Positions 14,762-21,526 are shown, counted from the first letter of the stretch. The stretch: DNA of 22,071 bases from an uncultured Prevotellaceae bacterium (GCA_946539475.1 CAMNHM010000030.1:1-22071), one strand, 5' to 3'. Made by a program: numbers and translations. Notes: a model not told the origin generated them from the sequence alone.

Positions 14762-14878
14762 TATAGAAACAAATGGGCACAAATTATGGAAAATATTGTC
14801 TATGCCGGCTTCCTGCCATTCACGCTATTCGCACTACAAAGAAAAATTTTCCGTAATTTGTGCTCATTAGTTTCTATA
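14762..14878. repeat. 33-bp inverted repeat with 51-base loop, possible MITE or hairpin element
   Basis: Arms 14762-14794 and 14846-14878 are reverse complements at 30 of 33 positions. Core: TATAGAAAC, then GCACAAATTA, then GGAAAAT. Two of the three mismatches are G-U wobbles in a plus-strand transcript. The centre is not symmetric. The outer ends read TATAG and CTATA, so a TA target duplication like that of IS630/mariner-related MITEs is possible. It sits 14 bases beyond the YqaA-like stop codon and could also end that transcript. The rest of the gap 14604-14892 holds only the DUF2723 promoter and heptamer repeat. Confidence 0.85.
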
Positions 14879-14892
14879 AAGAATCGGCGACT

Positions 14893-15345
14893 CTATATGA
14901 AGGGGCGGAGCGCGTAGATGAGTATTAAGTAGCGCACAATCTTGCCCAGCGTGATGGCGATGAAGGTGATGACGGGATTGGCGCGCATCAGGCCCAGCAG
15001 GATGGTGATGGCCGACCCCAGGATGGGCACGAAGGCGAAGAATCCCATCCAGGCACCGTGGCCCTTCATGAAGCGGCGCGCCCGTTCCATGCTGGCGGGC
15101 GACACGTGGAGGTACTTCTCGAACCATTCCGTCTTGCCCATCCGCCCGATGCAGTAGTTGACCAGCGAGCCCAGCACGTTGCCCGTCGTGCCATAGACCA
15201 TCAGCACCCAGGGGTCGAGGCCTGCCGCCACGAGCCCTATCATGACAGCCTCGCTCGAGAAGGGAAAGAAGCTGCCCGCCAGGAAGGCTGCCAGCAGCAT
15301 GCCCCAGTAGCCGTAGCTGGTCAGCAGTTCTATGATAGCATCCAA
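14893..15345 (-). CDS. yqaA: YqaA/DedA-type (SNARE-associated) membrane protein
   Basis: The 150-residue protein matches the short YqaA branch of the DedA/VTT family. It opens with GYWGMLLAAFLAGSFFPFSS, has a hydrophobic segment through MIGLVAAGLDPWVLMVYGTT, and then NVLGSLVNYCIGRMG. FMKGHGAWMGFFAFVPILGS is followed by a final membrane helix. DedA relatives are linked to lipid-carrier or phospholipid flipping and membrane homeostasis; the cargo of this branch is not established. The start is TTG at 15345 (MDAIIELL). No in-frame ATG gives a complete N-terminus, and this start fits the family. The gene overlaps the preceding membrane gene by 16 bases, which argues for translational coupling within the purD-led unit. 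Confidence 0.87.
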   Translation of the reverse strand: MDAIIELLTSYGYWGMLLAAFLAGSFFPFSSEAVMIGLVAAGLDPWVLMVYGTTGNVLGSLVNYCIGRMGKTEWFEKYLHVSPASMERARRFMKGHGAWMGFFAFVPILGSAITILLGLMRANPVITFIAITLGKIVRYLILIYALRPFI

Positions 15346-16250
15346 AGGTTGACGGCTGTGATGACGACGGCTGTGCCCGCTGCCACGAAGAACAGGATGT
15401 TGCTCAGACGGCTGCTGGTGAACGTCAGCACGTGGGCAATCAGCGGGCTGGCATTGATGATGGCGATGCGCATCAGCACGGCGTGGTGCTGAGGCTGGAG
15501 TAGCATGAGCAGCAGGGTGACGATGGTGAGCGTGGTGAAGAAACCGTAGAGCAGGCGTATGCGAATCTTGTCTTCGAAGCTGTAGTTCCAGAAATGGAGA
15601 ATGCCGATGGCAGCCATTACTGCGGTGAAGGCGAAGACGAGAATCAGGCTCACCGAAGGTGGGGTGAAGACGAGACTGATGCCTCCCAGTTCGGCAAAGT
15701 GGTTGAGTGCCAGCGTGATGTCGGCCTTATAGATGAGCCATAGCATGCCAAACCAGTAGGGCGTCGCCAGTCCCAGGAGCGATGCCGCCCACGTGCGCCA
15801 GGAGAGCGACTGCAGCTGAGTGCCCATCATCACCCAGAGCAGGGGCACGTACCATAGCGTCTGCACAAAGGGCAGGCTGGCGATGCCGATGCAGAGGAAG
15901 GCATAGTAGACGAGGCGCACCGACTGCTGGTCCTGGTAGGTCTGGAACAGCGCCAGGTAGGCAGCGATGAAACACAGCTGCACGATGCCTCCTGGCAGGT
16001 CGCCGAAGAGGAAGCAGGCTGTGCAGGTGAGTACGATGAACGTGGCCGATACCATTCGGCTGCGCACCCTGAGCAGGGCGTTCTGGTTGCTCAGCTCGAC
16101 GAGCAGGTAGACTGATGCTGCGAAGAGTGCCAGCTGCAGCCAGAGCTGGCGGCTGACGAGTCCTGCCTGCAGCCACACGGCAAGGGCAAACGCTGCCGCC
16201 GCGGGCAGCGTCATCCCTCCTTCAGCAATCCTGTTTTGTAGGCGCTTCAC
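15330..16250 (-). CDS. Unrecognised multi-pass membrane protein
   Basis: I do not recognise a named family. The 306-residue product has about ten hydrophobic helices, for example ALAVWLQAGLVSRQLWLQLA, SATFIVLTCTACFLFGDL, TWAASLLGLATPYWFGMLWL, TLTIVTLLLMLL and ILFFVAAGTAVVITAVNLW. It has short loops and no soluble domain. Similar uncharacterised integral membrane proteins occur in Bacteroidales. The frame begins with GTG at 16250 (MKRLQNRIAEGG). An ATG at 16214 follows GGAGG too closely to be a good start and would remove the charged N-terminus. It lies 23 bases after purD and overlaps the YqaA-like gene by 16 bases, so all three are probably co-transcribed. A transport or envelope role would be a guess. 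Confidence 0.75.
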   Translation of the reverse strand: MKRLQNRIAEGGMTLPAAAAFALAVWLQAGLVSRQLWLQLALFAASVYLLVELSNQNALLRVRSRMVSATFIVLTCTACFLFGDLPGGIVQLCFIAAYLALFQTYQDQQSVRLVYYAFLCIGIASLPFVQTLWYVPLLWVMMGTQLQSLSWRTWAASLLGLATPYWFGMLWLIYKADITLALNHFAELGGISLVFTPPSVSLILVFAFTAVMAAIGILHFWNYSFEDKIRIRLLYGFFTTLTIVTLLLMLLQPQHHAVLMRIAIINASPLIAHVLTFTSSRLSNILFFVAAGTAVVITAVNLWMLS

Positions 16251-16273
16251 GGTTGACGGTCAGTGGGTTGCGG

Positions 16274-17542
16274 CTAGAGGTCTCGTCCTATGTCGCGACG
16301 GAAATACTTGTCGGTGAACTCAATCTTCTGGGCTTCCGTGAACGACTTGCGCAGTGCCTCCTCCTTGTCGCGGCCGTAGCTGCTGACGGCGATGACGCGC
16401 CCGCCGGCGGTAACGACGGTGTCGCCGTTCATCGCTGTTCCGGCGTGGAACACCACCGAGCCCTCCACCTGGTCGATGCCCGTGATGGCATAGCCCTTCT
16501 TGTAGGCCTGCGGATAGCCGCCCGAGACGAGCATCACGCAGACGGCAGCCCGCTCGTCCTGCTCCAGGGCGCGCTCGTCGAGATTGCCCTGGGCCACACC
16601 CTCGAGCAGGTCGACGAGGTCGCTCTTCAGGCGGAGCATGACGGTCTCCGTCTCAGGATCGCCCATGCGGCAGTTGTACTCGATGACCATCGGGTTGCCC
16701 TCGACGTTGATCAGCCCGAAGAAGATGAATCCCTTGTAGCAGATACCTTCCTGGCGTAGTCCGTCGACGGTGGGGCGGATGATGCGGTCCTCGACCTTCT
16801 GCATCCACTCCTTCGTGGCGAAGGGCACGGGTGATACCGAGCCCATGCCGCCCGTGTTCAGGCCGGTGTCGCCCTCGCCGATGCGCTTGTAGTCCTTAGC
16901 CTCGGGCAGGATCTTGTAGTGCTCGCCATCGGTGAGTACGAAGACGGAGCACTCAATGCCGCTGAGGAACTCCTCGATGACCACGCGTGAGGAGGCATTG
17001 CCAAACATTCCGCTGAGCATCTCCTTCAGCTCACGCTTCGCCTCGTCGAGTGTGGGGAGGATCAGTACGCCCTTTCCGGCGCACAGCCCGTCGGCCTTCA
17101 GCACGTAGGGAGCCTGCAGGGTGTCGAGGAATGCCAGCCCCTGCTCCAGGTGCTCGCCGTCGAACGTGGCATAGCGCGCCGTGGGGATGTTGTGGCGCTG
17201 CATGAACCCTTTGGCAAAATCCTTTGAACCCTCGAGGACGGCACCAGCCTTCGACGGGCCAATGACGGGGATATGGCTCGTGCGCGCGTCGTGAAGCAGG
17301 TCGTCGTAGATGCCCTTCACCAGTGGGTCCTCAGGGCCTACGACCACCATGTCGATGGCCTCGTCGGTGCAGAATGTCTTGATGGCCTCGAAGTCGTCGG
17401 CTTTCATGGCCACGTTCGTGCCCACGTTCGACGTACCGGCGTTGCCAGGGGCGATGAACAGTTTCTCACATCTCTCGCTCTGCGCGATTTTCCATGCCAG
17501 GGCGTGCTCGCGTCCGCCGCTGCCTAATAGTAGTATCTTCAT
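16274..17542 (-). CDS. purD: Phosphoribosylamine-glycine ligase (GAR synthetase)
   Basis: This full-length 422-residue PurD joins glycine to phosphoribosylamine with ATP, the second step of de novo purine synthesis, in the cytoplasm. The N-terminal domain starts [20 protein letters not shown]. The ATP-grasp region includes [25 protein letters not shown] and [11 protein letters not shown]. The C-terminal domain has the typical [18 protein letters not shown]. The start ATG at 17542 lies about 28 bases below the start predicted from a TAAATTTG element (17574-17581). It is the first gene of a run with two membrane protein genes that have no evident link to purines. No purine riboswitch or PurR-like operator was seen in the short leader. 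Confidence 0.98.
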   Translation of the reverse strand: MKILLLGSGGREHALAWKIAQSERCEKLFIAPGNAGTSNVGTNVAMKADDFEAIKTFCTDEAIDMVVVGPEDPLVKGIYDDLLHDARTSHIPVIGPSKAGAVLEGSKDFAKGFMQRHNIPTARYATFDGEHLEQGLAFLDTLQAPYVLKADGLCAGKGVLILPTLDEAKRELKEMLSGMFGNASSRVVIEEFLSGIECSVFVLTDGEHYKILPEAKDYKRIGEGDTGLNTGGMGSVSPVPFATKEWMQKVEDRIIRPTVDGLRQEGICYKGFIFFGLINVEGNPMVIEYNCRMGDPETETVMLRLKSDLVDLLEGVAQGNLDERALEQDERAAVCVMLVSGGYPQAYKKGYAITGIDQVEGSVVFHAGTAMNGDTVVTAGGRVIAVSSYGRDKEEALRKSFTEAQKIEFTDKYFRRDIGRDL

Positions 17543-17573
17543 GATTTTCTCCGTTATGTTCGCAATTCCGCTG

Positions 17574-17581
17574 CAAATTTA
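17574..17581 (-). promoter_or_regulatory. -7 promoter element of purD
   Basis: The minus strand reads TAAATTTG, matching TAnnTTTG, with predicted transcription start near 17570. No clear TTG lies 19-20 bases upstream, so the -33 element is weak or absent. Confidence 0.5.
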
Positions 17582-17673
17582 GCGATTTTTTTCGAGATAA
17601 TGAGCCAGTAGAGACGAAAATGTGAACAAATCGCCCCGAAAAACGTGAAACCAAGGCTCTCACAGGCTTCTGC

Positions 17674-17776
17674 AAGTGCCACATCTGAGACGTCAAGCTC
17701 AGCCACCTGCGCCATCAAAGTGCCACACCTGCGACGTCAAGCTCAGCCACCTGCGCCATCAAAGTGCCACACCTGC
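17674..17776. repeat. 44-bp tandem repeat, about 2.3 copies
   Basis: Copies begin at 17674, 17718 and 17762 with AAGTGCCACA. The first two full copies agree at 42 of 44 positions. The third matches for about 15 bases and then drifts into the neighbouring palindrome. Internal words include GACGTCAAGCTCAGCCACCT. There are no unique spacers, so it is not a CRISPR array. It is part of the gene-free stretch 17582-18198. Confidence 0.9.
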
Positions 17777-17794
17777 TACATCGAAGTAGGCTTC

Positions 17795-17895
17795 TCGCGC
17801 TACCAAAACAAGTTGTTTTGGTCTTCAAAGTCGGCCACTTTGATCATCAAGATCGGCCTCTTTGCTCACCAAAACAACTTGTTTTGGTAGCGCGA
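17795..17895. repeat. 101-bp palindrome with perfect 27-bp arms and nested 19-bp palindromes
   Basis: Arms 17795-17821 and 17869-17895 are exact reverse complements (27 of 27; TCGCGCTACC then AAAACAAGTTGTTTTGG). Each arm carries its own palindrome CCAAAACAA-G-TTGTTTTGG. The 47-base centre stays in register (CAAAG/CTTTG, TTGAT-C-ATCAA), giving about 41 of 50 matching pairs. It can fold either as one long hairpin or as two arm hairpins. It lies between divergent purD and iorA. Confidence 0.93.
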
Positions 17896-17934
17896 CAGGC
17901 TGACTAGGCAGTTCCAACTGCCCATCCGGCCTGT
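17895..17934. other. Two-tier symmetric hairpin next to the 101-bp palindrome
   Basis: ACAGGC (17895-17900) pairs with GCCTGT (17929-17934), and GGCAGTT (17907-17913) pairs with AACTGCC (17916-17922). Both share one axis and are separated by 6-base internal loops on each side. It shares its first base with the end of the palindrome before it. Confidence 0.75.
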
Positions 17935-17984
17935 TGCCCTTGCCCAGCCAAGGTGTCGAAGGAGGGCGTGTAAGCCCCTCCCCT

Positions 17985-18047
17985 GCAACGAGGTAAGCTC
18001 CACTAGCAACGAGGTAAGCCCTCCCTGCAACGAGGTGACGGCGGATG
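17985..18047. repeat. 21-bp tandem repeat, three copies
   Basis: GCAACGAGGT begins at 17985, 18006 and 18027. Units 1 and 2 continue AAGCTCCACTA and AAGCCCTCCCT; the third diverges after GCAACGAGGTGA. A partial earlier copy (GTAAGCCCCTCCCCT) precedes it. The array lies about 100 bases upstream of the iorA promoter. Confidence 0.85.
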
Positions 18048-18141
18048 CGTTTGCTGCTGTCGGAAAGGTATGGATAAGTGCGCGAGCAGCCCTGTTAATG
18101 AGTTTTTTTCCGTGCCGACGGCGAAAAACACGGGCAATCAT

Positions 18142-18172
18142 TTTGTTATTCGAAAATAAAGTTGTATTTTTG
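18142..18172 (+). promoter_or_regulatory. Promoter of iorAB
   Basis: TTTG (18142-18145), exactly 19 bases, then TATTTTTG (18165-18172) is a full Bacteroides-type promoter match. Predicted start is near 18176, giving a leader of about 23 bases. Purines (AAGAAAGAT) precede the iorA ATG. Confidence 0.75.
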
Positions 18173-18198
18173 CCCGACGAATCCAAACCAAGAAAGAT

Positions 18199-19803
18199 AT
18201 GAGAAAACTACTGTTAGGCGACGAGGCTATCGCGCAAGGAGCACTGGACGCAGGGCTAAGCGGCGTCTATGCCTATCCTGGAACTCCCTCGACGGAGATC
18301 ACCGAGTACATTCAACTATCGCCTCTGGCGCGCCAGCGCGGTGTTCACAGCCGCTGGAGCACCAACGAGAAGACGGCTATGGAGGAGGCCTTGGGCATGT
18401 CGTTCATGGGCAAGCGGGCGCTTGTCTGCATGAAGCACGTAGGCATGAACGTCTGTGCCGACCCCTTCGTCAACAGTGGCATGACGGGCGTCAACGGAGG
18501 CGTCGTCGTGCTGGTGGCCGACGACCCCTCGATGCACTCCTCGCAGGACGAGCAGGACTCCCGCTTCTATGGCAAGTTCGCCATGGTGCCCACGTTTGAA
18601 CCCAGCTCGCAGCAGGAAGCCTACGACATGATGAGTGTGGCCTTCGACTATAGCGAGCGCATCTGCCTGCCCGTGCTGATGCGTGTGACGACACGCATGG
18701 CCCATAGCCGTGCTGTCGTCGAGGTGAAGAGTGAGGCGCGTCCTGAGAACGAGCTGAACTACAAGGCCGTGGCTGCCAACTGGGTGCTGCTGCCTGCCAA
18801 TGCCCGCAAGCGCAACGACAAGGTGACGGCTCAGCAGCAGGAGCTTGAGAACGACGCCGCCTCGTCGGCCTACAATATCTATATAGAGGGCCATGACCGT
18901 TCCAGGGGCATCATCGCAAGCGGTATCGGCTTCAACTACGTCAACGAGTGCTTCCCCCAGGGCAGCCCTTTCCCCATACTGAAAATTTCGCAGTATCCGC
19001 TGCCCCGCAAGCTGGTGCGCCGCATGCTCAGCGAGTGCCAGGAGGTGCTCATCGTCGAGGAGGGCCAGCCTTTCATCGAGGACCAGGTGCGCGGCGTGGC
19101 CGACTGTCCCAATATTCATGGAAAGCTCGACGGCACGCTGCCCAGGACGGGAGAGCTCAACCCCGACATCGTGAAGAAGGCGCTGGGCATGCAGAGCGAC
19201 GAGTGCTACGCTCCCTGCGAGGATGTCGCCCCGCGCCCGCCCGCACTCTGTCAGGGCTGTGGCCATCGCGACGTCTATGCAGCACTGAACGAGGTGCTCC
19301 GCGAGTACGACAATCCCCGCGTCTTCGGCGACATCGGTTGCTACACGCTGGGATTCCTGCCGCCCTTCCGTGCCATCCACTCCTGCGTCGACATGGGGGC
19401 CTCGATCACGATGGCAAAGGGTGCCGCCGATGCCGGACAGTGGCCGGCCGTAGCCGTCATTGGCGACTCGACCTTCACCCATAGCGGTATGACGGGCCTG
19501 CTGGACGCCATCAACGAGAATGCCGACATCACCGTCATCATCAGCGACAACCTGACGACGGGCATGACGGGTGGACAGGACTCGGCAGGCACGAACAAGT
19601 TCGAGGCCATCTGCCGTGGCCTGGGACTCAGCGACGAGCACCTGCGGGTGGTCGTCCCCCTGCCTAAGAACATGCCGGAGATCACGCAGGCCATACGCGA
19701 CGAGATCAACTACCACGGCACGAGCGTCATCATTCCGCGACGAGAGTGCATGCAGACCCTTCAGCGCCATCTGAAGCAGAAGAAAGCGCAAGCCAAATCG
19801 TAA
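18199..19803 (+). CDS. iorA: Indolepyruvate ferredoxin oxidoreductase, alpha subunit
   Basis: The 534-residue protein is the TPP-binding subunit of an enzyme that oxidatively decarboxylates aryl pyruvates such as indolepyruvate to acyl-CoA and passes electrons to ferredoxin. The N-terminal pyrimidine-binding domain has LLLGDEAIAQGALDAG and YPGTPSTEITEYI. The C-terminal pyrophosphate domain has GDIGCYTLGFLPPFRAIHSC and GDSTFTHSGMTGLLDAINEN (from about residue 422) ahead of SDNLTTGMTGGQDSAG. It ends at HLKQKKAQAKS and lacks the C-terminal double [4Fe-4S] ferredoxin domain of longer archaeal IorA proteins. Cysteines C336, C340, C351 and C354 (CYAPC and CQGCGH) could hold a cluster; this is inference. 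iorB follows after 22 bases. Whether it works in amino-acid catabolism or in reductive aryl-amino-acid synthesis cannot be told. Confidence 0.94.
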   Translation: MRKLLLGDEAIAQGALDAGLSGVYAYPGTPSTEITEYIQLSPLARQRGVHSRWSTNEKTAMEEALGMSFMGKRALVCMKHVGMNVCADPFVNSGMTGVNGGVVVLVADDPSMHSSQDEQDSRFYGKFAMVPTFEPSSQQEAYDMMSVAFDYSERICLPVLMRVTTRMAHSRAVVEVKSEARPENELNYKAVAANWVLLPANARKRNDKVTAQQQELENDAASSAYNIYIEGHDRSRGIIASGIGFNYVNECFPQGSPFPILKISQYPLPRKLVRRMLSECQEVLIVEEGQPFIEDQVRGVADCPNIHGKLDGTLPRTGELNPDIVKKALGMQSDECYAPCEDVAPRPPALCQGCGHRDVYAALNEVLREYDNPRVFGDIGCYTLGFLPPFRAIHSCVDMGASITMAKGAADAGQWPAVAVIGDSTFTHSGMTGLLDAINENADITVIISDNLTTGMTGGQDSAGTNKFEAICRGLGLSDEHLRVVVPLPKNMPEITQAIRDEINYHGTSVIIPRRECMQTLQRHLKQKKAQAKS

Positions 19804-19825
19804 ATCGAAAATCCGAAAATCGAAA
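19792..19825. repeat. AAATCG-type short repeat joining iorA and iorB
   Basis: Degenerate units AAATCGT, AAATCG, AAAATCCG and AAAATCG run from the last iorA codons through the intergenic bases up to the iorB ATG. The iorA stop codon (19801-19803) lies inside the repeat. No Shine-Dalgarno sequence is present before iorB. Confidence 0.75.
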
Positions 19826-20395
19826 ATGAAAACCGACATCATACTTTGCGGCGTGGGAGGGCAAGGCATCCTCTCCATCGCTACAATCATTGGCGAGGCA
19901 GCCATGAACGAAAACCTTTACATCAAGCAGGCTGAAGTGCACGGCATGAGCCAGCGAGGGGGCGACGTGCAGTCGAACCTGCGCATATCGTCCGACCCCA
20001 TTCACAGCGACCTCATCGCTCGCGGGGGCGCCGACGTCATCATCTCGATGGAGCCTATGGAGGCTCTGCGCTACCTGCCCTGGCTGAAGCAGCAGGGATG
20101 GATCATCACCAGCAGCACGCCCTTTGTCAACATCCCCAACTATCCCGACATCGAGGTCGTCAAGGCCGACCTGGCAAAGTTGCCACATGTCATCATGCTC
20201 GACATCGAGCAGCTGGCGAAGGAGAATGGCGTGCCACGCTCTGCCAATGTCATCCTCCTGGGAGCTGCTCAGAAGGCATTGGGGCTGGAGTATGAGAAGC
20301 TGGAGGCTGCCATCCGCCGCGTCTTCGCCCGAAAAGGCGATGCCGTTGTCGACGCCAACATCAAGGCGCTGTCGTTAGGACGGGCTGCACAATAG
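19826..20395 (+). CDS. iorB: Indolepyruvate ferredoxin oxidoreductase, beta (gamma-type) subunit
   Basis: The 189-residue protein is the small subunit of the 2-oxoacid:ferredoxin oxidoreductase, with the usual gamma-domain fold that completes the CoA and substrate site with IorA. Diagnostic segments are DIILCGVGGQGILSIATIIG at the N-terminus, KQAEVHGMSQRGGDVQSNLR at about 32-51, and ARGGADVIISMEPMEALRYL. The length is standard. It follows iorA by 22 bases of repeat sequence and must be co-transcribed. The stop codon lies 9 bases from the convergent mnmA stop, so no separate terminator fits between them. Confidence 0.95.
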   Translation: MKTDIILCGVGGQGILSIATIIGEAAMNENLYIKQAEVHGMSQRGGDVQSNLRISSDPIHSDLIARGGADVIISMEPMEALRYLPWLKQQGWIITSSTPFVNIPNYPDIEVVKADLAKLPHVIMLDIEQLAKENGVPRSANVILLGAAQKALGLEYEKLEAAIRRVFARKGDAVVDANIKALSLGRAAQ

Positions 20396-20404
20396 GGCGC
20401 ATCT

Positions 20405-21490
20405 TCAAACGCCAATCTCGGCGCTGCCGTAGCAACGGTGGTGCTCAGCGTCGTAGACCACGCAGAACTGTCCGGGGGCAACGCCGTGGATAGGCGAGGA
20501 GGAGTGTACGACGTATGTCCCCTCTTCGCTGCCAGGCTCCAGTCGCGCAGCGTGATAGTCGGGTGTGTGGCGTATCTTAAAGGTGACGTGCTCAGGAGGC
20601 AGCACGCCGTTCAGGCTGTGGAAGTCGCGGACGAGGAAGTCCTGCCGATAGGCCGTCTGCGGGTCGTAGCCGTGGGAGACGTAGATGATGTTCTGCTCGA
20701 CATCCTTCTTCACCACAAACCACGGGCCACCACCCAGCCCCAGGCCCTTGCGCTGCCCGATGGTGTGGAACCAGTGTCCGTGGTGGACGCCTATCAGCCG
20801 CCCTGTCTCCAGCTCGATGATGTCGCCGTCCTGCTCGCCCAGGAAGCGCCGAAGATACTCGTTGTAGTCAATTTTTCCGAGGAAGCAGATGCCCTGAGAG
20901 TCTTTGCGGTGGGCGCTTGCCAGATGCTCGCGCACGGCAATCTGGCGCACCTCGTCCTTTACGTAGTGCCCGATGGGGAAGATGGCTTTCTGCAGTTGCC
21001 AGTCTTCTATCTGTGCCAGAAAGTCGGTCTGGTCCTTTACTGGGTCAGGAGCTGTCGTCAGCCATTTTCGCCCCTCATCGTCGTATTCCGTCTGGGCATA
21101 ATGTCCGGTGGCGATAAGGTCGTAGGCCTTACCGCACTTCTCATGGAAAGCACCAAACTTGATCAGCCGGTTGCACATCACGTCGGGATTGGGTGTCATT
21201 CCCGCGCGTACCTTATTAATAGTATAGGCGGCGACGCGATCCCAATACTCGCGGTGGCAGTCGACCACCTCCAGCCGACAACCGTACTTGCGGGCCACGG
21301 TCGTGGCCATCTCGAGATCTTCCTCCATTGAGCAGTCCCATTCTGTGGCAGTATCCTCAGGCCCAATCTTGATATAGTAGCAGTCGGGGTGCAGCCCCTG
21401 ACTGGCCAACTCGCATACCACCACTGAACTGTCCACGCCGCCCGAAAGCAGCACGGCGATGCGCTTGCCATTGAGTTCTTCAGTATTCAT
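20405..21490 (-). CDS. mnmA: tRNA-specific 2-thiouridylase MnmA
   Basis: The 361-residue enzyme adds sulfur to U34 of Lys, Glu and Gln tRNAs using ATP and a persulfide donor. The PP-loop SGGVDSS lies at 16-22. The two catalytic cysteines are C106 in NPDVMCN and C202 in GICFLG. RKDSQG at 195-200 and the FHTIGQRKGLGLGG segment are family hallmarks, and a C-terminal beta-barrel ends the protein. Near residue 40 the sequence reads YIKIGPEDTATEWDCSMEED, unlike the KNW segment of the Escherichia coli enzyme. Some Bacteroides carry several mnmA paralogues, and this may be one of the divergent types. The ATG at 21490 is the only usable start, because later candidates cut the PP-loop. The promoter lies almost on top of it, implying a leaderless message. 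Confidence 0.95.
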   Translation of the reverse strand: MNTEELNGKRIAVLLSGGVDSSVVVCELASQGLHPDCYYIKIGPEDTATEWDCSMEEDLEMATTVARKYGCRLEVVDCHREYWDRVAAYTINKVRAGMTPNPDVMCNRLIKFGAFHEKCGKAYDLIATGHYAQTEYDDEGRKWLTTAPDPVKDQTDFLAQIEDWQLQKAIFPIGHYVKDEVRQIAVREHLASAHRKDSQGICFLGKIDYNEYLRRFLGEQDGDIIELETGRLIGVHHGHWFHTIGQRKGLGLGGGPWFVVKKDVEQNIIYVSHGYDPQTAYRQDFLVRDFHSLNGVLPPEHVTFKIRHTPDYHAARLEPGSEEGTYVVHSSSPIHGVAPGQFCVVYDAEHHRCYGSAEIGV

Positions 21491-21495
21491 GGGTG

Positions 21496-21526
21496 CAAAG
21501 GTAGGGAAAAAAGGTCAGTCTGACAA
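21496..21526 (-). promoter_or_regulatory. Promoter of mnmA, adjacent to the start codon
   Basis: On the minus strand TTG (21526-21524), 20 bases, then TACCTTTG (21503-21496). The expected transcription start is at about 21492-21489, while the ATG begins at 21490. Leader length would be zero to a few bases. Confidence 0.6.

Noticed and set aside
14762..14878. Insertion sequence
   Set aside because: No transposase frame inside the 117 bp; at most a non-autonomous element, and the TA duplication cannot be proved from one copy.
17645..17890. An 81-codon plus-strand frame through the 44-bp repeats
   Set aside because: Composed of repeat and palindrome sequence. The same YQNKLFW peptide appears on the opposite strand because the DNA is palindromic.
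17674..18047. CRISPR array
   Set aside because: Repeats are contiguous tandem units without unique spacers, and no cas genes are present.
18105..18128. Stem TTTTTC / GCCGACGGC / GAAAAA as an intrinsic terminator
   Set aside because: Short stem with a bulge, placed just upstream of the iorA promoter with no gene reading into it from the left.
17866..18186. A 106-codon minus-strand frame through the 21-bp repeats
   Set aside because: Its middle is just the tandem repeat translated (TSLQG-like units) and its end is a palindrome arm; it has no family features and lies across the iorA promoter.
18316..19905. A 529-codon frame antisense to iorA
   Set aside because: Shadow of a GC-rich gene; the iorA frame carries all conserved motifs and the antisense product resembles nothing.
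20396..20413. GGCG/CGCC hairpin between iorB and mnmA as a shared terminator
   Set aside because: Only four pairs with a 10-base loop and no T tract on either strand.
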